The translations under genes were made by a program, and so were the position numbers. Positions 53,918 through 63,423 of a DNA stretch of 64,000 bases are shown here, piece after piece (the first letter of the stretch is position 1; each line of letters opens with the position of its first letter). Under the pieces are notes generated by a model. The model was not told where the DNA came from. It searched no databases and saw only the letters and a program-made list of their open reading frames with translations. The stretch covers positions 1 to 64,000 of the forward strand of contig CANKJK010000014.1 in assembly GCA_947482665.1 (NCBI GenBank). The letters run 5' to 3'. Source of the DNA: Acidobacteriota bacterium (GTDB lineage Bacteria > Acidobacteriota > Vicinamibacteria > Vicinamibacterales > UBA2999).

Positions 53918-54400
53918 TTACTGGGTCAGCAGTTGGCGGGCAATCGCGTACTCGCCGATCTTCACCCAGTTACGGCGGCCGGCCTTCGCGAAGAGCTCCA
54001 CTTTGGCGTCGATGAAATCGCGATGCTTCAGCATCACGTGACGGGGCTCCGTCCCGGTGTAGCCCAGGTTCGAGCGCAGCACGATCAGCGCACTGGTCGC
54101 GCCGGGCTCCAGGGCACGCTGCCCGATCGCCTTCACGAAGTGCTCGCCCCAGCCCTCGGTCTCGTTGACCCGGCGGAAGATGGCATTCACCTGGACGCCG
54201 GACACAGGCACGTCGGCCTGGTCGCGGAACCGGAAGGAAATGCTCGGCACGAGTTTGTTCTTGCCATCTTCGATGACGCCGGCGTCGTACCAGCCGGTAT
54301 GCACATCGGTCATAACCAGGGCCTTCTCGACCTCGAACGACTGGCAGCCGGCCGTGACGACCAGGAGAAGGGCCACCAGATGGAGTGCCACGCGTCGCAT
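53918..54400 (-). CDS. Small lipoprotein, unknown family
   Basis: 160 residues. Signal peptide with lipobox (MRRVALHLVALLLVVTAGC). The mature part looks like an immunoglobulin-type beta domain: VPSISFRFRDQADVPVSGVQ, RRVNETEGWGEHFV, ALIVLRSNLGYTGTEPRHVM, then a short helix. No family recognised. The ATG at 54400 puts the lipobox in the normal place; a GTG at 54415 is an alternative. Its stop is 10 bases before the permease. It belongs to the run of envelope genes downstream of the ECF sigma factor. Confidence 0.8.
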   Translation of the reverse strand: MRRVALHLVALLLVVTAGCQSFEVEKALVMTDVHTGWYDAGVIEDGKNKLVPSISFRFRDQADVPVSGVQVNAIFRRVNETEGWGEHFVKAIGQRALEPGATSALIVLRSNLGYTGTEPRHVMLKHRDFIDAKVELFAKAGRRNWVKIGEYAIARQLLTQ

Positions 54401-54433
54401 AGTCCGATTAGACACCGGATCAGGCGGCCGGGA

Positions 54434-55261
54434 TCACTGCTCCCGGATTTCCACGCGCCTCCGGGCCTCGTCGATCGCGATCCGCCCGGCACCGAGCGCG
54501 GCGAGGTCGCTCCCCTTGATGCGCAGCGTGATCGTGGCGCTCTCGTCGCCCTGGCCCGGCCGCGTCCGTGGCTCGTTGTCACGAGCCGCGATGGTCAGCC
54601 ATTCATCGGGCGCAATGTTGAGTGCCTGGCTATGCTCCAGCATGGCGTCCATCAACGCGTTCTTCACCGCCGTCGTATAGGCCCCGTTGGGATCACTCAG
54701 CCACTCCATCGCTTCGGGCGGCTGCCGCACGCCACCGGCAGCCGCCGCCGGAATCGTCGACGGCTCCGGCGAGCCGACCTGTAGTTCCAGTCGCTGCAGG
54801 GCCTGCTCCAGCGACTGCCGGGTGCGCACGTCTGCGGCCGACTTGACATAAGCACGGAGCTGCTCGAGCGCGGCTGCCAGCGGCACACCGCCCTGATCCA
54901 TCAGCGCGCGCAACGACCACGCCACGCTCTGACGCAGGACAGGCACCTCCACGTCGAAGAACACCCCGTAGCCGTCGAGGCGGAACCCCCGCACGTCGAC
55001 ATCGCCGGACAGCAACAGCGGAGGGTCCTGGGGTGAGAGCACTCGGATCCGGCGGTTCAGGCTGTCGGCCCCAAGCACCACCGCGCGCTCCAGCACGCCC
55101 TCCATGATTGTCAGGTTCGACCGAGCCTTCAGGGGGTCGACCGGTGCCGGCCCTCGAACCGCGCGTGGAGACTGCGCCGACGCCTGACCTTGGCCGGCCG
55201 CCACCAGGCCCAGGGCCACCACCAGGCTCCACCCCAAGACGCGCCAGTTGTCGTTCGTCAT
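54434..55261 (-). CDS. Secreted protein of unknown family
   Basis: 275 residues. Signal peptide (WRVLGWSLVVALGLVAAGQG, cut near ASA). The mature sequence has mixed alpha/beta content (LERAVVLGADSLNRRIRVLS, GYGVFFDVEVPVLRQSVAWS, AYTTAVKNALMDAMLEHSQA). No catalytic motif or cysteines are visible. It is cotranscribed with the upstream anti-sigma gene (14-base gap) and the downstream small lipoprotein, so it is likely part of the ECF stress regulon (inference). Confidence 0.8.
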   Translation of the reverse strand: MTNDNWRVLGWSLVVALGLVAAGQGQASAQSPRAVRGPAPVDPLKARSNLTIMEGVLERAVVLGADSLNRRIRVLSPQDPPLLLSGDVDVRGFRLDGYGVFFDVEVPVLRQSVAWSLRALMDQGGVPLAAALEQLRAYVKSAADVRTRQSLEQALQRLELQVGSPEPSTIPAAAAGGVRQPPEAMEWLSDPNGAYTTAVKNALMDAMLEHSQALNIAPDEWLTIAARDNEPRTRPGQGDESATITLRIKGSDLAALGAGRIAIDEARRRVEIREQ

Positions 55262-55275
55262 AGGTCCCCTTCGCG

Positions 55276-56061
55276 CTACTTCGTCTGGGACACGCGCATC
55301 AGATAGTTCAGCATCTGCCGCTGTTCCTGGACTTCGGCCGCCGTCAGCCCGGCCACGGGACTGACCGTCCGCTCGATGCGGGCGATGTCCGCCCGGTGCT
55401 GGGAATCCACATCGTGCAGCACCTGCGATACCCGCAGCGCGAGCTCCCGCTGCTGACGGTTCTCACTGGCCGCCAGCATCTGCTCGACCCGGCGCAGGAG
55501 CTCTTCAGGTGAGGCTCCCGAACCTGCGGCCGAATTCGACGCGGCGACCGGCACCACGGCCGAAGCGGTCGAGCTGCCCTGGGTCTGACGCACGACCGTC
55601 CGAATCCGCTCGTCGAGCGAGGCCGGATCGACCGCCGCCGCCACCGGCGCCGCGGTGGGACGTTCCCCCCATCCCGTGCGGACGGTCAGACCCGCGGCGT
55701 CGTACCGCACCTCCACGTTCAGGAGCGCGGCCACCGTCGCACCGAGCGCGAAGAGCAGCACCGCAGCCGCCGCCTGCGTCCAGGCAGGAGTCGTGGCCCA
55801 GCCCCACCGGCTCCGGATGGGCACCACGGCGGGCACGGCCTCCGGAGTGATCTGGATGTCCAGCACCGTCTCCGGTGGCATCCACGCAGCGAGCGTATCC
55901 CTGGTGCTGCGCAGCCCCGCCAGTTCCGCGGTGCACCGCTCGCAGACCGCCAGATGCGCGGACATGGCCGCACGCTCCTCCGCGTCGCACTCCTCGTAGA
56001 GATACCCGGCCAGCGCGGCCGGGTCGCCGCAGATCGGGTCTCGCTTCGCAGTCATGGTCAT
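55276..56061 (-). CDS. Anti-sigma factor with zinc-finger domain
   Basis: 261 residues. The N-terminal ~50 carry a ZAS-type zinc-binding anti-sigma motif (HLAVCERC; His and two Cys visible, with preceding Cys in YEECDAEER). One TM lies at about 95-112 (AAAAVLLFALGATVAALL). The periplasmic part is Ala/Glu-rich and helical (PEELLRRVEQMLAASENRQQ). It sequesters the ECF factor encoded upstream until a signal arrives. The ATG at 56061 overlaps the sigma stop by 4 bases (ATGA), giving matched synthesis. Confidence 0.9.
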   Translation of the reverse strand: MTMTAKRDPICGDPAALAGYLYEECDAEERAAMSAHLAVCERCTAELAGLRSTRDTLAAWMPPETVLDIQITPEAVPAVVPIRSRWGWATTPAWTQAAAAVLLFALGATVAALLNVEVRYDAAGLTVRTGWGERPTAAPVAAAVDPASLDERIRTVVRQTQGSSTASAVVPVAASNSAAGSGASPEELLRRVEQMLAASENRQQRELALRVSQVLHDVDSQHRADIARIERTVSPVAGLTAAEVQEQRQMLNYLMRVSQTK

Positions 56062-56645
56062 GCTCTCCCTGCCACCATCGGCACCACGCGCGGCGACTCG
56101 GCCAGTTGCCGGCGTAAGACTGTCAGGCCCTGATACAGCCGGGTCTTCACCGTGCTGAGCGGGCATCCCTGCATTTCCGCGATTTCCTGGAAGGTCAAAC
56201 CGTGGAATTCCTTGAGAAGAATCGCCGTCCGCTGCTCATCCGGAAGCGTCCGCATCGCCACCGCCACCTTGTTGCTCAGCTGACGCCGGGCGACCAACGT
56301 CTCAATCGATTCCACGGGGCCGCGTTCGGCCGCCAGGTCCGCCAGGTCCATCCCTTCGGGAACCTGGACGACGGGCGACCGGCGCTGCTTCCGCATCCAG
56401 TCGCGGCACAGATTCACGGCGATTCGGTAGATCCAGGACGAGAACTTCGCCTCGCCCTTGAACCCGGGCAGGGCGCGGTAGGCTCGGAGAAAGGTCTCCT
56501 GGCAGACGTCCCGGGCGTCATCCTCGCGGCCGAGCGTGCGATAGGCCAACGCAAAGATCTGCCGCTCCCAGCGCTGCACCAGCTGGTCGAAGCTGTCCCG
56601 GTCGCCCCCGATGGAGAGCGCTACAAGTTCTTCGTCGGTTCGCAT
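56058..56645 (-). CDS. ECF RNA polymerase sigma factor
   Basis: 195 residues. Sigma-70 region 2 (RQIFALAYRTLGREDDARDV, CQETFLRAYRALP), a linker, and region 4 (LPDEQRTAILLKEFHGLTFQ, EIAEMQGCPLSTVKTRLYQG). No region 1.1 or 3, so ECF type, in the RpoE-like group paired with ZAS anti-sigma factors. It redirects RNA polymerase to stress promoters, probably including its own operon. Transcription starts in the 179-base gap shared with the divergent HTH-receiver gene. Confidence 0.95.
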   Translation of the reverse strand: MRTDEELVALSIGGDRDSFDQLVQRWERQIFALAYRTLGREDDARDVCQETFLRAYRALPGFKGEAKFSSWIYRIAVNLCRDWMRKQRRSPVVQVPEGMDLADLAAERGPVESIETLVARRQLSNKVAVAMRTLPDEQRTAILLKEFHGLTFQEIAEMQGCPLSTVKTRLYQGLTVLRRQLAESPRVVPMVAGRA

Positions 56646-56824
56646 GATGAACGGCCGATTCCCATTGGCGTCACGTTCTGCCTGGATTAGACGCGTGAAC
56701 CGGCCGGACGGCCGGTAAGGGGATCATACCGGCGCCCCAAACGCCCGCACTGGGTCGACTGAGACCAGTTGCGGCATATGAAGTCCGCTATACGACGTCA
56801 GATTTGATAGACTGTTTCGGACAC
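56646..56824. promoter_or_regulatory. Divergent control region between ECF sigma and HTH-receiver genes
   Basis: 179 bases. It contains an 18-bp palindrome (ACCGGCCG-GA-CGGCCGGT, 56699-56716) that is a candidate operator or 5' hairpin. No clear ECF -35 AAC motif is visible. It lies 53 bases upstream of the sigma ATG. Confidence 0.4.
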
Positions 56825-57397
56825 ATGGCTCCGGAACGGGAAGTCTTTCTGACCACAGAGGAGGTCCTCGAGTACCTCCAGGTCAACCAGCGCACGGTGT
56901 ACCGGCTCATCAAGGCCGGCAAGATTCCGGCTGTTCGCGTGGGGCGCCAGTGGCGGTTCCGGAAGCGTGACGTCGACGCCTGGCTTGATGGCCAGGGACC
57001 CGGTGGAGTGCAGGCGCTGGCCGCGGCGCTTGAAGGCCGCCGGCATGTGCTGGTCGTAGACGACGAAGAGGCCATCCGCGACCTGCTGGTGAAGATGCTG
57101 GAGCTGGCTGACTACGACGTCGAAGGTGCCGCCGACGGCCCGAGCGCGCTCGAACATCTGAAGCGCGAGCCCTGCGACCTGATGTTCGTGGACCTCAAGA
57201 TGCCTGGCATGGACGGTCTGGCCCTGATCCGTCAGGCGAGAGCTGCCAAACCAGGACTGCCCGTCATTGTGGTTACGGGGTATTCGAGCGAGGCCAGCGC
57301 CATTGAGGCCCTGAACATGGGTGTCTCGGCCTACATCACCAAGCCGTTCCGGGTGCCGCAGGTACTCGAAGCGGCAGCCCGCGCGCTGGCCAGCTAG
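56825..57397 (+). CDS. Excisionase-type HTH fused to a response-regulator receiver
   Basis: 190 residues. Residues ~6-62 are a MerR/excisionase HTH (EVLEYLQVNQRTVYRLIKAG, VGRQWRFRKRDVDAWLDGQ). Residues ~75-190 are a receiver with the acidic pair VVDDEEA, the phospho-Asp in MFVDLKMPGMDG, Thr in VVTGYSSE and Lys in YITKPFR. This order, DNA-binding domain first, is the reverse of ordinary regulators. The kinase is not adjacent; the PAS kinase downstream is a candidate. A TTG at 56804 is in frame, but the ATG at 56825 is the natural start. Confidence 0.9.
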   Translation: MAPEREVFLTTEEVLEYLQVNQRTVYRLIKAGKIPAVRVGRQWRFRKRDVDAWLDGQGPGGVQALAAALEGRRHVLVVDDEEAIRDLLVKMLELADYDVEGAADGPSALEHLKREPCDLMFVDLKMPGMDGLALIRQARAAKPGLPVIVVTGYSSEASAIEALNMGVSAYITKPFRVPQVLEAAARALAS

Positions 57398-57412
57398 CAG
57401 CGCCTGCTGCCG

Positions 57413-57435
57413 CCGCCGGCCACCTGCGCCGGCGG
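57413..57435 (+). other. GC-rich hairpin before the ABC-F gene
   Basis: CCGCCGGC pairs with GCCGGCGG over a 7-base loop, ending 6 bases before the ABC-F start codon. It covers the place where a ribosome binding site would be. It could be a terminator of the upstream gene or block translation of ABC-F. Confidence 0.35.
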
Positions 57436-57441
57436 ACGCCG

Positions 57442-59451
<2,010 letters not shown>

Positions 59452-59609
59452 GTCGCTACGTCTTTCCTCGCCAATACCCGTACCGCCATTACACTTACGT
59501 AAGCGCCTGAGCCGACCCACCGTGTGGGGCTCGTTCGTTTGGGCGCGAATTGAGAGAAGTCTCCCGGCCAGCTCGGGGCATGCCGTTTGCCCTCTCCACA
59601 AGTTGAGTG
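59452..59609. promoter_or_regulatory. Intergenic, PAS-kinase upstream region
   Basis: 158 bases without a gene between ABC-F and the PAS kinase. It contains the sigma-54-like site listed separately. Nothing else is distinctive. Confidence 0.4.
59576..59591 (+). promoter_or_regulatory. Weak sigma-54-like promoter before the PAS kinase
   Basis: GGGCATG-CCGT-TTGC shows the -24 GG (59577-59578) and -12 GC (59589-59590) exactly 10 bases apart, but deviates from consensus at the first T and at CAC. It ends about 20 bases before the ATG at 59610. The spacing leaves a very short leader, so it may be chance. Confidence 0.4.
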
Positions 59610-60734
59610 ATGGCGACATCTGAATCGAAAAACACCCGCCAGCCGCGGGCCGTACGGAACCGGCTGCACGCCAAGCCCGGGGATGACGCCTTCTTCCGGC
59701 GCATCGTGGCCGCGATGCGCAATGGCGTGCTGGCGATCACGCGCGATGACTGCATCGCCCTCATCAACGACGAGGCCTACCGGATTTTTGACATCGAACC
59801 CAGAGCCGACGATGTCGGGCGGCCCTTCCGGGACGTCCTACGGCACTATCCGGAAGTCGTGCAGGCGCTGGAGTCGGCCGCGAGTACGGCCCTCCTGGCC
59901 AACCGGGCCGAACTCAGACTGAAACCGTCCGGTAAGGTGATCGGCTACACGCTGGCCCATGTGCATGCCGACTCCGGCGACACCATCGGCACGTCGATGT
60001 TCTTCACCGACCTGACGCGGGTCGAACAGATCGAGGAGCGCGAGCGCCTCCGGGACCGGCTGGCAGCCGTCGGCGAAATGGCGGCCGCGATTGCGCACGA
60101 GGTCAAGAACCCGCTCGGCGGCATTGAGGTGCTCGCCGGTCTGTTGCGAAGAAAGCTTCCCGACACAGCTGAGGTACAGGCCCTCATCAAGGACATCATC
60201 AACGAAGCCAAGATGGCGAACGCCATCGTCCAGGAAGTTCTCGACTTCGTGCGCCCGATCGGCCTGCAGGTCGAGCCGGTGGACTTCCGCGAGATCCTGA
60301 GAGCCGCCGAGAGCCTGGCCGACTCGAAGATCGCCAGGCGCGCCACGACGCTCTCCGTGGCTCTACCAGAAAGACTACCGGCACTCCAGGGCGACACCTA
60401 TCAGCTCACACAGCTCTTCACGAACCTGCTGACCAATGCCTACGAGGCGCTCGAAGGCCACGGGGGGGTGACCGTCACCGCTTCGGTCGCGACCCACACC
60501 GTGGGCTACGCCACACCTGCGGTCCGAATCGATGTGACCGATACCGGTCCCGGTATGCCGCAGGACGTGGCCGACAAGGTATTCGACCCCTTCTTCACGA
60601 CCAAGGCCCAGGGCTCTGGACTCGGCTTGGCCATTGTCCGCAAGATCGTCGACGCACACGACGGACGCCTCAGCCTCCGCACGGCCATCGGCACGGGCAC
60701 TTCGATCAGCATCACCCTTCCCGCACACGACTGA
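59610..60734 (+). CDS. PAS-domain sensor histidine kinase
   Basis: 374 residues, no TM, so cytoplasmic. PAS at about 35-150 (VAAMRNGVLAITRDDCIALI, VGRPFRDVLRHYPEVVQALE), HisKA with the His in MAAAIAHEVKNPLGGIEVLA (about 165), and HATPase (QLFTNLLTNAYEALEGHGG, VTDTGPGMPQDVADK, TTKAQGSGLGLAIV). NtrB-like kinase partner of the NtrC-type regulator encoded 36 bases downstream on the same strand. The soluble PAS suggests an internal cue such as redox state or metabolite. Confidence 0.94.
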   Translation: MATSESKNTRQPRAVRNRLHAKPGDDAFFRRIVAAMRNGVLAITRDDCIALINDEAYRIFDIEPRADDVGRPFRDVLRHYPEVVQALESAASTALLANRAELRLKPSGKVIGYTLAHVHADSGDTIGTSMFFTDLTRVEQIEERERLRDRLAAVGEMAAAIAHEVKNPLGGIEVLAGLLRRKLPDTAEVQALIKDIINEAKMANAIVQEVLDFVRPIGLQVEPVDFREILRAAESLADSKIARRATTLSVALPERLPALQGDTYQLTQLFTNLLTNAYEALEGHGGVTVTASVATHTVGYATPAVRIDVTDTGPGMPQDVADKVFDPFFTTKAQGSGLGLAIVRKIVDAHDGRLSLRTAIGTGTSISITLPAHD

Positions 60735-60770
60735 TTCCGCCATCGCCACCACAGAAAGGGCACACGCAAC

Positions 60771-62174
60771 ATGGGCCGCATCCTGATCGCCGACGACCAC
60801 GACTCCCTTCGCCGCGGACTGGTCCGCGCGCTGTCTGACGCCGGACACGACGTGGACGAGGCCGCCAGCGGCAACCTCGCGATCGAGAAGCTCCATGACG
60901 CGGTCTTTGACGTAATCGTCAGTGACCTCAAGATGGGCGGCAGCACGGGGATCGACGTGCTCAAGACCGCGCGTGTGCTGCAGCCGCACGCCGCCGTGAT
61001 CCTGATGACCGCGTTCGGGTCGGTCTCCACCGCGGTGGAAGCCATGAAGAGCGGTGCCTTTGACTACGTGCAGAAGCCATTCGAGATCGAGGAGATGGAG
61101 GTCAAGATCGCGCGGGCGCTGGAACTGCGGCAGATGCAGCACCAGATCGACTACCTGAGCCACGCCTCGGGAGACATCTACGAATTCGACCGGATCATCG
61201 GGTCCAGCGGCGCCCTCGAATCCGTCCTGACCGTGGTCCGCAAGGTGGCCAAGAGCAACACCACGATCCTGGTGCGCGGCGAAACAGGCACAGGCAAGGA
61301 ACTCATCGCGGGGGCGATTCACCATAACTCGCACCGCTCCGGACGCAACTTCGTCAAGGTGAACTGCGCCGCGCTGCAGGAGAACCTCCTCGAGTCGGAA
61401 CTCTTCGGCCACGAAAAGGGCGCCTTCACGGGCGCCGACAAACAGCGGGTAGGCCGGTTCGAACAGGCCGACGGTGGCACGCTGTTCCTCGACGAAATCG
61501 GCGACATGAGTCCGAATACGCAGGCCAAGATCCTGCGCGTACTCCAGGAGCAGGAATTCGAGCGGCTCGGCGGAACGCGGACCTTGAAAGTAGACGTCAG
61601 GCTGATCGCCGCCACGAACCGGCATCTGGCCACGATGGTCGAGGCCGGCACCTTCCGCGAGGATCTCTATTACCGGTTGAATGTCGTCACGATCGAAATG
61701 CCGCCACTGCGGGATCGGAAGGAGGACATCCAGGAGCTCACTGGATTCTTTGTCCGTCGATTCTCGGGGGAGCTGAAGAAGAAGGTGGCCGGATTCGACA
61801 CGGAGGCCATCAAGCTCCTGATGCGTTACAACTGGCCCGGCAATGTCCGCGAACTTGAGAATGCGATCGAGCGGGCGATCCTCCTGTCGGATGGACCGGA
61901 CGTGACGGCCGCGGACCTCAGGCTCGGCGACAGCACGCCCAGCGGGGCGTCACGCGAGGGCACCTCGCTCGTCAAGATTCCCCCGACCGGCATCGCGCTG
62001 GAAGAACTCGAGAAGCAGGCCTTGATCGAGGCCCTCAAGATGTCGAACTGGGTGCAGAAGGATGCGGCGGACCTGCTCCACATCAGCCCGCGCGTCATCA
62101 ACTACAAGATCAAGGTGCTGAATATCGAGTTCCCGCACGGCCGCCGGGCCGCACCGGACCCGGCGCGCGTCTGA
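60771..62174 (+). CDS. NtrC-family sigma-54 response regulator (AtoC-like)
   Basis: 467 residues. Receiver at 1-120 (MGRILIADDHDSLRRGLVRA, phospho-Asp in VIVSDLKMGGST), AAA+ activator at ~145-390 with Walker A GETGTGKE, EKGAFTGADKQRVG, GTLFLDEIGDM and LREDLYYRLNVV-type R finger, and a Fis-type HTH at the end (QKDAADLLHISPRVINYKIK). It activates sigma-54 promoters after phosphorylation. It follows the PAS kinase gene closely. The PEGA promoter in this segment is a natural candidate target. GAAAGGG precedes the ATG. Confidence 0.95.
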   Translation: MGRILIADDHDSLRRGLVRALSDAGHDVDEAASGNLAIEKLHDAVFDVIVSDLKMGGSTGIDVLKTARVLQPHAAVILMTAFGSVSTAVEAMKSGAFDYVQKPFEIEEMEVKIARALELRQMQHQIDYLSHASGDIYEFDRIIGSSGALESVLTVVRKVAKSNTTILVRGETGTGKELIAGAIHHNSHRSGRNFVKVNCAALQENLLESELFGHEKGAFTGADKQRVGRFEQADGGTLFLDEIGDMSPNTQAKILRVLQEQEFERLGGTRTLKVDVRLIAATNRHLATMVEAGTFREDLYYRLNVVTIEMPPLRDRKEDIQELTGFFVRRFSGELKKKVAGFDTEAIKLLMRYNWPGNVRELENAIERAILLSDGPDVTAADLRLGDSTPSGASREGTSLVKIPPTGIALEELEKQALIEALKMSNWVQKDAADLLHISPRVINYKIKVLNIEFPHGRRAAPDPARV

Positions 62175-62186
62175 ACACGATTCAGC

Positions 62187-62292
62187 AGCCGGGGAGGGTG
62201 CAAGGCGTTTCCTGCGCTCCTCGGGCGCCAGAGGAGTGCGCTCGGCTTGTTCACTTCAGTCGCGCTGGAAACGCCTTGCACCCTCCCCGGCT
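62187..62292. repeat. Hairpin element copy 1 (26-bp stem, conserved core)
   Basis: Arms 62187-62212 and 62267-62292 are perfectly complementary for 26 bases around a 54-base loop. The core 62212-62270 matches copy 2 (62319-62377) at 49 of 59 positions with no gap, while the outer arms (GCCGGGGAGGGTGC type) share nothing with copy 2. No protein is encoded. It lies between the response regulator and xerC. Confidence 0.85.
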
Positions 62293-62306
62293 CTCGACGG
62301 TCATGG

Positions 62307-62386
62307 GCGATCCGCTTTCTGCGCCACGCGGGCGCCAGAGAAGCGCACTCGGTGCGTTCACGTCAGTCGCGCTGGAAGCGGATCGC
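62307..62386. repeat. Hairpin element copy 2 (11-bp stem, conserved core)
   Basis: GCGATCCGCTT (62307-62317) pairs with AAGCGGATCGC (62376-62386), with one more U-G and one C-G pair inside. The core 62319-62377 equals copy 1 at 49 of 59 positions. Shared blocks are GGGCGCCAGAG and GTCGCGCTGGAA. Confidence 0.85.
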
Positions 62387-62444
62387 TCGGCGGCGGGCTT
62401 CGCCACACGTTCGCGGCAGCATGGCCGCGCGGCCTGTTCACGGC

Positions 62445-62458
62445 GCGAGCCGGCTCGC
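62445..62458 (-). terminator. Palindrome after xerC
   Basis: GCGAGCCGGCTCGC is a perfect 14-base palindrome starting 7 bases beyond the xerC stop. There is no T-run, so terminator function is uncertain. Confidence 0.35.
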
Positions 62459-62465
62459 CAGGCCG

Positions 62466-63419
62466 TCAGCGGGCTCTGGGGTGGGCCTTGCGGTAGACGT
62501 CGAGCAACTGCGCGGCATTCACGTGCGTGTAGCGCTGCGTCGTCGAGAGACGCACGTGGCCGAGCAGTTCCTGAATCGCACGCAGATCCGCGCCTCGCTC
62601 AAGCAGATGTGTCGCGAACGAATGGCGCAGCGCGTGCGGGCTGATCCCGAAACGCGTGGAGCACATCGAAACATAGCGCCCCACCAGCCGCTGCACGCTG
62701 CGGCCGGTCAGCCGGCCACCGCGTGCGTTCACGAATACCGGATGGCCACCGCGGCGCGCCCCCCCAGCGGTCCGGGCAGGGGCGGAGGCCGCCGGCCGAG
62801 CGGCGACCTGCCGTGCGAGGACTTCACGATCAGGAAGCCAGGCCCGCAGTGCCGCCGCCGCGCTGTGGTTGAAGGGTACCAGGCGTTCCCGACCGCCCTT
62901 CCCAAGCACGCGCGCCATCCGTGCCGTGAGATTGACGTCTTCCAGATCGAGACCCACCAACTCGCTCAGCCGAAGACCCGAGGCATAGAACAACTCGAGA
63001 ATGGCACGGTCGCGCCGCCCGAGGGGTTCACCGGTGTCCGGCATCTCCAGCACGCGGCTCATCTCGTCCACCGAGAGATGCGCGGGCACACGCTGTTCGC
63101 GCTTCGGCGCCACCGTCAGCGCGGCCGGATCCGACTCAATCACGCCTTCCCGCCGGAGGTACCGCAGGAAGCTCCGGATCGCGGAGAGCTTCCTCCCCGC
63201 GGACGCGCGGGACTGGCCGGCTCGGTGCAGGTCACCCATGAAACCCCTGATGGCCTGCAGGTCGAGTTGATCGGGCGTCAGCGTGTCTGCTGGGACGCCC
63301 TGGGCTCCAGCCACGGACTCGAGCCATTGGCCAAGGTCGCGGCGATACGCGCTGACCGTATGCGGGGAGGCGTTGCGGTTCAGCGCGAGATAGTCGAGAA
63401 ACTCCCGCAGCGCCTGCAT
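62466..63419 (-). CDS. xerC: Site-specific tyrosine recombinase XerC
   Basis: 317 residues, typical length. N-terminal SAM-like core-binding domain ([20 protein letters not shown]) and catalytic domain with Arg in [20 protein letters not shown], Lys in [13 protein letters not shown]-x-x-R in [20 protein letters not shown], His in [11 protein letters not shown] and Tyr in RYTHVNAAQ. An Ala/Pro/Gly-rich loop ([20 protein letters not shown]) near 220-245 is an insertion. It resolves chromosome dimers at dif with XerD. The ATG at 63419 lies 4 bases after the trmFO stop; trmFO-xerC adjacency is typical and supports XerC over XerD. Confidence 0.93.
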   Translation of the reverse strand: MQALREFLDYLALNRNASPHTVSAYRRDLGQWLESVAGAQGVPADTLTPDQLDLQAIRGFMGDLHRAGQSRASAGRKLSAIRSFLRYLRREGVIESDPAALTVAPKREQRVPAHLSVDEMSRVLEMPDTGEPLGRRDRAILELFYASGLRLSELVGLDLEDVNLTARMARVLGKGGRERLVPFNHSAAAALRAWLPDREVLARQVAARPAASAPARTAGGARRGGHPVFVNARGGRLTGRSVQRLVGRYVSMCSTRFGISPHALRHSFATHLLERGADLRAIQELLGHVRLSTTQRYTHVNAAQLLDVYRKAHPRAR

Positions 63420-63423
63420 GGGG

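Noticed and set aside
62187-62386. CRISPR or integron attC site
   Set aside because: Only two units, no uniform spacers, and no GTTRRRY/RYYYAAC ends.
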